Below are positions 33,864 through 45,900 of a stretch of 64,000 nt of DNA, in pieces. The stretch covers positions 254,546 through 318,545 of the forward strand of contig NMRA01000141.1 of NCBI GenBank assembly GCA_002633005.1. The letters run 5' to 3'. A program made the position numbers and the translations under genes. The stretch is from Phoronis australis. Its lineage: Eukaryota; Phoronida; Phoronidae. Below the pieces are notes generated by a model, which saw only the letters and a program-made list of their open reading frames with translations, was not told the DNA's origin and ran no database searches. The first letter of the stretch is position 1. Each line of letters opens with the position of its first letter.

Positions 33864-33937
33864 TCATACCATGTTCACGTTGTCATTCTGCAGCAGTATA
33901 GGCACGTCCGATGCACGTCGTTGCTTGGGAACTTTAT
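33864..33937 (-). CDS. PRKAG: AMPK gamma probable last coding exon
   Basis: After acceptor TTGGTTGCAG (phase 1) the frame reads [20 protein letters not shown] then NMV and TGA at 33864-33866. It joins the CBS4 exon as QQV-D-KVPK. The C-terminal tail differs from vertebrate tails, which are themselves variable, so the support is phase, acceptor and stop. It contains RRAS, a basophilic-kinase-like site. An AATAAA on the minus strand at 33348-33353, about 510 bp downstream, is a candidate polyadenylation signal. Confidence 0.6.
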
Positions 33938-36900
33938 CTGCAACCAAACCAAGCACAACGTGAATAATATAATATGTACCCTAGGCTCATTTAAATTTTC
34001 CTAATTCACATCAGAACAATCTAAAGCAGCTTTCCATGAGAGACAGTCGCCACCGTGTCAGTAGTCCCGGCACGACTTGTTCCATTTTAGGCGCATTTAC
34101 ACGACATTAGATTGTAAACTGGATCAGGAGTCACTTACAAGACTGTATGCGCATGCTCGCATAAACAATAGCGAATGTCCAAACCACATGGAATGCCAGC
34201 TGATCACCCATTACACATTACTGCGCAAGTGCATTGAAAGAAGATCCATTTCCGCCCAACCCCAGCTGTATTTAGACGAGTAGTTGACACTGGAGCAACT
34301 GATCAAGAGTAACTCACTCTACCTATCAAACCGGTGTAAAAAACGGGACCCTGCGGTGTCACTCCCTCCATGTCAGTCATGTCTACACACACACTTGCAC
34401 TGGAGCAGGTGTTTCGTGTTATCTGTGCTGGGTTAACTGTCTCTCGTGTAAATGTGGCTGTTATACGAACCATGCACTCTCACTTACTCACTGGCAGCTT
34501 AGTTTTCAAAGACATAGGTAAAATTTAACAATATATCCAGCAAGCTGTCTATTCTTTCCAAGAATATGTTTCTTTGTGGTATAATATGTAGATTTTGCCA
34601 TTAGCAAACAGAATAAACAAGTGTAACGCGGAGCACTGAAATGCACCCACAAATGTACTGCAAACGGTGTGCTTCTAGGGGTGTTTATTTGGAACATAAA
34701 AATGGCCACAAGATGGTGCAAAATACGTCGAATTCATCCGAAAACTTGTATGTGTCATCAAAGCTATTTATTAATTTCATAAAAATGAAATTGCTACTAA
34801 GAGGCTATAGGCGCAAAAAAACAACTGTCACTAAGAGGCGCCACAGTAGAAAAAGTCAACGGAAAATCATTGCCATACTTCCTCTTCCCATTAGGAACAG
34901 ACATGCCGATTTCCACAACCATCCTTACAGTGGTGTGATTGACAGAGGGGCAGAGGCCAAATAACAAGACTCGAAAACAGTAAAAATGGCCACGAGGTGG
35001 TGCAACATACCACGAATCAAACAGAAGTCAACTCACAGATACCTATCTGCCCAATTTTATGAAAATCCGTTGAGGACCTTTGAAGATAGAGGTGAAATTA
35101 AAAACTAAAAATGCAACTAGGGGGCTTATTGGTAGTCAGATCCCTCCGAAAGACATCGTTATTTGTTGTCAAGCTCATATAAATGCACTTGCTAAATTTA
35201 ATAAAGATCCTGCAGCAGGGCCTTGAATGACCCATGACAAAAAGAGTAAATTTTTACGGTGGTAAATACACATTTCAATCTAAACCACACCTCAACAGAT
35301 CGAAAGTTACTGTGTCGTGTCGGCAAAACGCACTCATCTTAAGCAGTACCTGACATCTATTTCAGCAACAGCAATGAAGGCAATTAGATGCAACGAAAGA
35401 TATTTTTTGATATTGAAATAATAAAGATAATGATGAAAAATTTGCAATGTGAGTGGCAGGAGCTTATTCTTAATTTGCTGCAGGGAGAGCTATAAAATTA
35501 TTTTCAATTCTTATAATTACGATCCAAAATTACAAAAAAAATTATCCACTTTTCCACGAAATATTCAGTCTACTCCACGCATTTTTTACCAAAGAATCGC
35601 ACTATTTATCACCGCGATTTTATACCAAATGCAGACGCCATTGATGAACCACGCTATACCAGGCACAGGCACTTGAATTTATCTGTTCCTCGATTGCCAA
35701 TGACGTCACTCACTAATAAGAAAACATGTTTCTTATTAATGGTTACGAGTCATCGGCAAATTCGAGAGCCTGTGATCCGCAATTACAATTTTCGTTCCTC
35801 CGAAACATAAAGAGCAGTTGCGGCTTTTCAAGTCGTCAGCAACGCCGCGGTGAGAAACCAATTCACCGCGATAATTTTATGGCAAATCCGATTTTTCCGC
35901 GGAAATATAACAAACAAAAGCGGAAATCCGAGTTTGCGCGGACAATTACAAGCCTTGCTGCAGAGGGTTTCGGAGAAACAGCCATGGGCATAAAAAATCG
36001 CCACTAGGGGACGCCACAGTTATTAAGGTCGTCAGAAAATCATCGGCAGCCCTCCTCCTCCTGCTGATTTCCACAATCATCCTTAGAGTGGTTTCGTTGA
36101 CAGAGGGGCAGATGCCAAAAACAGACTCGAAAACAGTAAAAATGGCCACAAAGCGGCACAAAAAGCCTCCAATTTAACCGAAACCGGATGATGGCACCAC
36201 CTCACTAATAGGTGCTTATCTGCCAAATTTTACGAAAATCTAATGACAACCTTTCAAGATACAGACTCTGAGGTAAACGTAAAAAACTAAAATTGCCACT
36301 AGGGGGCACACCAATAGCCAGATTCGTCCGAAAGTCATCGTCCACTGTTGTCAAGTTCATGTAAATACACCAGCAAAATTCAATAAACATCCTATGGAGC
36401 GTTTAAGAGATACAGCCATGGGCGGAAAACGAACGAAACTGCCACTAGGAGGTGCCATAGTAGTCGATGTCATCAGAAAATCATCGTCAGCTGAACAATT
36501 TACAGTATGAACATATACGCCAATTGTCAAAATCATCCCTAAAGCAGTTTGGTTGAGCGGCAGTCGCCGAAAACAGACTCCAAAACAGTAAAAATGGCAA
36601 TTAAATGGTGTTAAGTACCTCGAATCCGTCCAAAAACTTAACTGCCAAATTTTATGAAAGTCCGTCGAGGATCTGCAAAGATACACTAGGGGGCATACCG
36701 GTGGTCGGAGAGGTCCGAAATTCGTCATCATCTGTCATTAGCTTCATAGGAGGACATCTGCCAAATATCATCAAGATCCTGTGAGGGGTTATATTCATTG
36801 TCCTCTATCACCAGCCAATAAACCCGCCCACTCATCAAAAGCCCCTCCCCACTTACCAACTTGCTGTAGTACCAGGTACTGAAGTATATCACTCAGTGAT

Positions 36901-39900
36901 ACCACGCCCACCACATGGTCTTCATCGTCCACTACCACCAGCCTGTGAACCTCAGCCTTCACAATCCTCTCCATCACTGTGCTGAGTGAATGGGTTGCAA
37001 GACACTTGGCAACACCCTCAAAGTCCTAAGAAATAAAACTGACTATTGATCAAACGAGCAACAAATATGTTCTTGAAAAAGCTAAAGACACTTCAAAATT
37101 TCCCGAATCTCACTCAAACAATAACCATCTCAAAGAAAATGCATAGCAATTGCTGTATTCTGCACAACCGCTCTTCTCGGCTGAGAGGTAAGATTAGTAT
37201 GTACAACGGTGGCGCTGTGTGCACGACTGGCTTCACGGTCTTTTGCCCTTCAGAACCCTTGGGAATGGGTGAAATGTGACATGCCACATCCATGGATATT
37301 TATCAGACTTCCTTGAATTGGCACTGCATCCCCAGGCACAGCATTAATACTTTTCTGACATAAAATATAAAGTATTCAGATGACAGACGCTAACATGTGA
37401 ATCTCCATAGGAGCGAAAGCGAGGCTGCTGACCTGCCTGTCGCTATTTCGTATCTCACGGCATGGGAGAGCAATCAATGCGGAAGGCGAGAATTGTTACA
37501 ATCCACAAAATAATAGTTACCGGAAAGGCTCATTCAGTTGATTATCAATACTAGGAATGACCAAAACATTGTAGAATGACCAAAACATTGTTGAAAGCAT
37601 CGTCACATTGACTATTAGTTGTCACGGAAACGAACATTTCCTGTACAAAGGTCAGAAATAATAAAGCAAAGATGGGAAGACTACTCACGTTCTGTCGATA
37701 CTTCAAAGCTTCAGATATTGGCACATCTAAATTGTTGTAGGTTTTTTCAGCAGCAACGTTCTGGAAATCACAAGATCAGTGCCGTGAAAAGCATTGCAAA
37801 GAGCAACTGATGTCAGTCTGATGATCACATGTGACTAGCTCAACGATTAATCATCGTAAGAACATCGAGTTGACTAACATGGGAACACACGTAATGCAAA
37901 ACGGGCAAATCAACGACAACAAAGGGAACAACTTTCTACATATATGTGAGTGTTGCAGTCGGATTACAATTCTTCACCCCGGTATTTCTGAACCACACGA
38001 GATAGCACAGGGTGTACACTCACGCCTAAGGCCAGTGCACTATGTTGGGATATTTTGAAACAATTTCCAATGAGAGCATGGAAAGTGTCTCACACTCTAG
38101 ACACCACTTAGACTTTTGGGGCCACCAAGTCTTTGTTTTGACCGTGACATCTACTCCCATTTAGCAGTTGTAGTTCAAACTTTAAAAAATACTTGACTTT
38201 ATTGAAAAACACCATAAGGGTTGTTACTTGAATTTATTAAAAAACACCATAAGGGCTGTTACTTGAATTTATTAAAAAACACCATAAACTCAGAACAGTG
38301 CAATTTTTAGGCACATACATGAGCGCAGTAAAATTCTTCAAATTGAGACAAAATAAGACATTTTTATTTTACCAACTTCTCAACAAAGGTAACTTTATGA
38401 AAAATTAATTTCCTTTTTGTACAACATAGCTGTCACCAAACAACCTTTGGTAAGATTCTGCACACAGTAGTAAGCCTCAATTTTAGCAATTATTTTTGTT
38501 CCAAATGGAAGAATTTGACCCTAATAATGGTTTTCATGTTCAAAGATGATGGACAAGTTCAGGTCCTAACAGCACCACTTTGTAACATACAACACTTCGT
38601 CTTATTTCCAACACACCCTATTCTTCCATCTCACAGTTCCAACACACCCATACCCACCCACACCAACACACTTATGCATATGTATATATATTTATATACA
38701 TATCACACTAATTTTGAAAAGAAACCAGCAATACTTCCATGAAGCAAGATCTAACTTACAATGACATCAAATTTAGCATATATATTGACCACTTTGTTCT
38801 CCTCGTTGACAACAGGTAACGCTGATATCCGCCTCTCCACGAAGAGGTTCAGTGCGGTAATCACAGGTGTTTGTTCAGTGGCCTGCAACATAGACGATTA
38901 AATCACTTTCTTCCAATCAACACATCAAGGGGTGTCTTTCTGTACCCCTTCTCAATTACTACATAAATCACTTAGAGAGCAACTTTAAGCCTCAAAAAAG
39001 AAACATGTGGATGTTAATAGTGCAAACAGCTTACCGTTGCAATGTTTTCGTATGTGCCTATCTCTAATTCTTTCAAGGATTTGTTAACATAACTTGGCTT
39101 TGGTAAGTCGTGAATCTGCAATAAAAAGATGACATTAGTCATAGTGCAGCAGAAGTGCTTGTGAATACAGAGATCAGCAGGTTAAGCCTGACCGCCATTA
39201 AGAGAAATTGTTACTTAAGAACTGGACAAGAGACTACTGCATCAAACAGTAGTTCCAGCTAGTGTTCTGTAACAGAATCGACACAATCCCATTAGCTGAC
39301 TTGCCATTTCATTGACTAGTAAAATACCCTAAGAGGGCTTCAAGACTCAAAATGTCTACGAGCCACATAGTTAACTTTGATTCATTTATGCGGCAAAATT
39401 AAAACCTCAGTTAAAAATTGCAAGCCCCATCCGTGTGGCAGATAACTAATCTGTACTTGCGTGACAAAATTAGCTGGTTAACAAATGCAAGGCCACAGTA
39501 TGACTTGCTCAATAGCTCGTTCACGAGAAATGGTGCTTTGGTAAGAGTAGTCACTCTTTACTTACAACAAAAAGGCCTACTCACATGCAAGTATAAAAAC
39601 CTAAGGATTCTCTTGTGTGTGAGTATGTAGAGGGCATTGCCAGTGCTGGGGTCGATGATGGGGAGGCGATGAACCTTGCGGTGGCACAGGACACGGATCG
39701 CCTTGTACAGGCTCTCGTGGGGACTGATGCAGACGAACGGCTTCAGGTATTCCTTGAGCACATCTGTGACGGAGACGAAGGAAATATGCAATACAATATG
39801 ATCAACTTACCCCACTTGTCCTTGATAAGCCCCTTGGTTCAATCATAGATTATAGACAACAGATTTGCAACTCCCGATATTTTCTTGCGTACTATCCTAG

Positions 39901-42900
39901 AGGAGGCACCACTCTCCTAAATTACCAATTTCAGATTCCGGTTAGTGTATTGTGATGGCAAAATCTCGCATCAATTTTACTGTCCAATACCATGAAAAAA
40001 AATTTTGGCATTGAAACACTTTCACAGTCTTCTAATAACAGTACTTTTGACACCCGACCACACAACAGCCGACCATGAACAGCAGACGGCGTACTTGTCG
40101 GAAGTAAAACTTCTTAAGTTTACCAGGTGTCACTAGTGAATAATTACGTCACGGCTTATGCGCAAGATCACAGATTTCGTCCATTGAAAATACAAGGAGT
40201 TGGCGGTCCATGTACTATAGTCTACAGTTCAATTTAAAGCCCACCCCAAATTGGACTTGGGGCCTGTTTCATTTACAACTACAGGAGTTTGGTCTTCTGC
40301 TCCACACTACTATTTCTAAAAATGACTAAATTTCACTTGAGCAAAAGCACAGTCTTCGAGAATGTGCAAATAACTACTAGTTACCGAGACGATTTCTAAC
40401 GTAAAGCAGTTACGCGCTCATTACCTAGATAAAACTTTTATTCACCAACTGAAATGAGAGCACAACAACAAGTTACTGCAGGCTAATTACTTATCTATGT
40501 GATTGTTAGGCCATGTATATAGCGTGGAAGTGAATATGAAGCAGCTGGAAAGAAGCCAAATATTTTTACGAAGGCGTTTTGTGTCGAAAATGGCCCGCCA
40601 CAAATCACTGAACCGTGTCCAGTAAGTATTGTGAAGTGGTTCTAGGGAATAACTTTTGCACTAATGACGGACCACTTATGGCCCGCGAGGTCATTCGTGC
40701 AAAGGTCACCATATACAGAATATTTTGTTTTCACATTTACAAAATGTCAATGAATACAACTGCACTTTGTTTAGTGTAGCGTTTACTGTTTAAGTTAATA
40801 TATTTTCATGAAACAGACCCCAGGATGTTTACCCTGGTAAGTATGGTTAAGTTTCTAAAAGGACTGCCACTACAGTCACTACCAAGACTGAGAATAAACA
40901 CAGAGACTATACTGAGTAGGGAAAAATTGACTATTTCGAGACAGATATGTTGGCGCTAGTTCGATTTCCATGTAGAGACTTTCAAGTTTTTGATACAAGG
41001 ACTGATTTCTGATTTTATACAATTGAAGTAGGGGCCGAGTGTAACGCATTCGTTGCTTATGAGGTTATAGGTTATGGGTAACAAAAATACTTTGTTTTAA
41101 TTGAGAGTAGGCCATTTTAACTTGACTACATGTGACTTGAAATGGTTACAAACAACAGCCTACTGCTCCATGTCTTCACCTACCCTTCCATGTCTCCACC
41201 TACCCTTCCATGTCTCCACCTACCCTTCCATGTCTCCACCTACCCTTCCATGTCTCCACCTACCCTTCCATGTCTCCACCCATCCCTCCAGGTCTCCACC
41301 CACCCCTCCATGCGTGTACCTACCCCTCCATGTCTCTATCTTGTGGTCCTCCAATTCATCTAGTTTCACCAGTGGTGACTTGTAGTACTTTTGTAAGATT
41401 TTGATGAAGTCCGTCACCGTCAACATGCCCACGTAGTCCTGCTTGACAGAGTCCCACAAGGGAGCAGCACGCACACCGTTATAGACCAGTGCAAAAAATG
41501 CCTTTTTTACCTGGGAAAACAGTATGAAGTGAGCGTCAAACAGTGACAGGACATAAAAGGAAGCCACTAACAGCGCAAGGAATTCTTGAAATTGCTAGTC
41601 GCTGTGATCATCACCAGCCGTGGAAAATGGTTAAATACCATTATTTTGATGAAATTAACTATCGGTTGATACTCACATTAAGCTGTGTGTCAAACACTAC
41701 GAGCTTTGAGCTGGTCGGGATGAGATCGTAGCACTTGTGAGCCTTCATGAACTTAGCAAATGCCTGCTCGTCCTCTTCATCTGAAAACCAATCAGGTGAT
41801 TTAGATAATGAAAGACACGAACTCCACACACTGCCCGTGAACTGGCACCGAAAAATACAGCAGACCCGAGGCTACTGCCACTAAAGTTGTATCAGTTGAG
41901 ACGACGGCAACGAGCAGACGAGATGTGCTTCAAATAGAAGACTTGGTGGGTTTCCAAACTTAGCAGATACAGTACCAAGCCAGAAGTATTCAGACAAAAA
42001 GACCCGGAGTTCCCCGCCATTACGGCTGGGAGGAAGCTGACTACATTGTCAGAGTAATCTCCCCTAATGACTGAGAATGAAGGGGAATTAACAGGAAAGT
42101 TAGCAAGGTGGCAAAGCCATTCTGTAAATTAGAATTTTGCCACTTTAATAGTTTATTGTCAGCCAGTTTTGCGCTTAGAAGATTTAACAGTCGTGACTGA
42201 AAAACGATATTTTGTCTGATTACATTTGTCTTGTACAGTAAGTGAGACGACGCCACCACTACGTAGCAGGAGTCCTATAGACCTGATTCATCCAGTTGCC
42301 AATTTAAAAGTGAGCTGCTTTTTGGGTTTTAAAAGCAATGCATTCTGCGCTTAATCACAGCACGAAGCGTGATTTTTTTGCATGCCTCATTATATTTATG
42401 TCTCAAATGCATTGTTTTCTCAAATGCATCGTTTTCTAAACCTAAAAAGAGGCTCACTATTTAAATGGCGACTGCGTGAATAAGGTGCATAGCCCTGCAC
42501 GTAGAAAACCAGCATGAGGTCTTACAAACCTCCGGTGGCTTCCTGCTGTTAAGTAATAGAGCTGTGTTTCAGAAAACAAAAAAAGCTTTCGCGAGAACAC
42601 CTAATGCAATAACCTGTTTCGTTTGTAATGCATGGCAATACCCAGCGAAGTCTTGCATTTCTGCGAGATTCAAGAATCAGCACAATGCAAGCCTGCTTAG
42701 CTCTGTGACGAAAAATGCCCTCTACCCAAAGACCATTGCTCAAAGATGCTAGGTCAGATAATGACGAGTGAATTCAATCAAGACATCTTACCACAGCTGC
42801 TTTGAAAACTACACGCAGGGAAGCATGCGTTCCGGGCTCAGATAGGGGGCAATGAAATAATCATCTCAGCCATGACCATAAACCCTTTACCAAGCTGTGT

Positions 42901-45900
42901 TTAGCTGCCCAGTCCAACAAAGACAGTTGTATCATTAGAGCAGGGTACACAGAGACCGTACTTTCCCTGATCTGTCATGCCAATTTCAAAAGCATTATTG
43001 TGTGTGAACACGACACCCATGAATTACAACCTTCTGTAGAATTTTAAGCCACCATGGGAGGACTAGTTACGTCCTCCAAGTCCCAAAATGCATCCACATG
43101 ATCATAAACAGTAGATGGCGTAACCGCTTAGCGCACTCACCCATGTCTTCAATCTCCATTCTGTCGAGTTCACAAGCATCTGTACTGTGCCACTGGAAGA
43201 CAAAAAGGACATCGTACAATCAGGACAACAAAAACGGATGCGAAACTCACTCTACTCAAGTAGAAGGACGAAGAGTTAAAATTCAACTGATTTTCAAATG
43301 TTAATCTATTCCGACTCTCTTTCCAGAGAAGCGTTCATGACATAATTATCTTCATGTGGATGCTATAACTGCCCTATCCTCAGCTGGGGTTTTCACACAC
43401 TAACAATTCATAATTAGTGCTGGGTTTTCAATGACACTAAAGTCAGTCCGCGTCAAAGTTGAAACCAAAGTATTCCACCAACCAATCAGAACAGTTTTGA
43501 ATGCTTTTAGTTGGAGGCTTGAGTACAACAGCTCGGCTTTGATGGGTCAGTTATACACCCATTACTACACTATTTGCAGCTCTTTTCAGTTTCAAAGCCA
43601 GTTGAAGACCACCTCAACTACACTACCAAAGCATAACTTTTCCAAAATCGTTTTTGAAATCCCTCGAGTTGTGAATGCTGACAGTTGACAGTACCAGTTT
43701 GATCACGTTGTCTCAAAACAACTACAACTTCACATCTGTAGTATGTGACAAATGAGCCCAAAATGTGGCAACTTGAGATTCGGACCCCCCTGGACACTTT
43801 AAAAATGTGTAATCAGGTAACTAAATAACATTAGTTTCTAACATCCAAGACAAATAGCTAATATGACATGGGCGGCGCAGCACGGAAAAAAGTGAGGTGC
43901 TATAGCCCCTCCCCCCAGCCCCCTATGGTGCGCCGCCCATGTATAAGTCTTGACCAACAACCTGACACAAAGTCACACAGCGAGGTCAGAGGTTATGCAG
44001 TCTCACCCGCACGACCAGTGTTCTCCACAACACAAAATGTAAACTTGAATTGAATTTCAAAATTCACGTTAATGTGCTCAAAATCAATGTTTATACTGTT
44101 GGGATTTTATACGTTAAGTCTTGAAGTAAATACAGTGAACTGGTAACCAAAGTACAGCATATCCTAATTTGCTGGGAAATGACCAATCTCCCAATATTTC
44201 AAACCCGTTGCACAGGTTTTTGAACTTGACGCAAGTGAGCCAAACTTGTCATGGCAAAATTTAAATTTGACGCAGTGACGAGTCAAAACAGGTTGTGGAG
44301 AAGAACACTGAGGACTAAGTACCTGTAAAACAGGCAACACACACACATACACACACACGCACTGAGTTTAGAAAGCTTTAACCTACACACAAGGAAGGAG
44401 ATAAAAAACAGTGGCGCCAAATGGTGGACAATGGACAAAACGGCAATGTCAATTACACTACACAATATTACAAATAAAACTACCAAACAAAAACTGAAAC
44501 TAAGGGGTATCAGATAAGTCTATGCAAAAATTGTCAATTTTATACAAGAGTTAAAAATCTATAGAGTTGTATAAATACGCGAATAAGAAAGTCAGTCCAG
44601 ACATATGCATAAGCAAGACATGTTTGCAATGCGTAATTCAGCTTCAGATAGCTGCCAACACCAATGTGACTATGTGGAGCTCATGCTTAGACAGGAAGCT
44701 ATCAAAACAGGCCATGTTGAGCTCACACAACTAAACTAAAATTGCTTAAAAACTGCCGGGACCGGCAGTAGTTGCAGACTAAACAGGTCTCAAAAAAGTA
44801 GACAGGAAATGTGAATCGAAATGGGTGCTGTGAGTAAATTCAGCGAAATGGGCTAAAATCATAGGTGCAGTAACAGGGTCCACGAATTAACAGACAGGGT
44901 ACACAAGCTTCCTCTGTTAACAGAACAAAACAAATCTCCATCACAGGTTGTTAGAACTGACCAGTAACATAACAATATTAAGTTCAATAATCGTGACACT
45001 TGCCACAAAAACAATCATTCCAAGAACCATCCACAACCAAAAGTGAAAAAAATTAATGTAAACAGCTTATGTTAAAAACCCAAATGTTTGTTGCTCATCT
45101 CAGTTATAGACACAGAACACATCTCTTAACGACGATGAAGGCAATTACTGATGGCATGAGTGAAAAGGCACTATTGAGCAAACTTATTTCTTCATTTTCC
45201 TGAAAATTTTGTTAAGCGTGGAAATTTGCAAAATTTTGACAAAGTGCCTTCATCGGTAGAAACAAATACGGAAAGATAAAGCTTTGAAATGTCAGTCAAA
45301 AATTGTAAAACTGATAAGGGTTTCGGTGACGTAAATGAAAATTAATCGAAAAAGCAAGAGGTTTCTTGAGTCATAGACTTTCAGAATTAGTAATGAAACA
45401 AGGAGAGTGTGAAAGAGTGCCACGTCTATGAAACCGTACTGGAACAACATGCGGCACTACAGAATGACAAAAATCTACCACAAGATAAAAGCGTTCGCTG
45501 AGACAAAAATCTAGGGTACCTTGATGTCCCGCAGAAATTTTTTCTTTGGCTGCAAATCAAACGGAAAGCATTTCTTTACATGAGAACACGATGACTGTAC
45601 TAATGACGTGAGGGGACAGCAGAGGACACACCCAAAGTTTGAAGTGAAAATATAACGTTAGGTTACTGCAGTACATATTTTCCCATAACTTATGAAGTTT
45701 TTAATCACTTTTACGAAGCAGTAATTGAACAGGCAAACTCGTAATAACACTTGCAAATTGAGGATTTTTATGCTAATTGATGTTTTTTTAAATTTCTAGT
45801 TTTATCCCTTTTTCTGTTAAGTTCTCCAAGCACAAAGGTTATTTTTGTCATTTTTTTAACCTCAATGAAACTACAGTCTGTGTTTAAGGTAGCCAAAACC

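Noticed and set aside
38189-38290. Short spaced repeats as a CRISPR-like array
   Set aside because: Units abut with no unique spacers, and the genome is eukaryotic.
40515-40623. Plus-strand open stretch [20 protein letters not shown]... ending at an A|GTAAGT donor
   Set aside because: Looks like a possible first coding exon, but no downstream plus-strand exon or family match was found, and it lies inside the AMPK gamma intron.
41101-41404. Open frames rich in SPPTLPCLH over the AMPK gamma array
   Set aside because: Translation of the minisatellite; the real exon is on the other strand.
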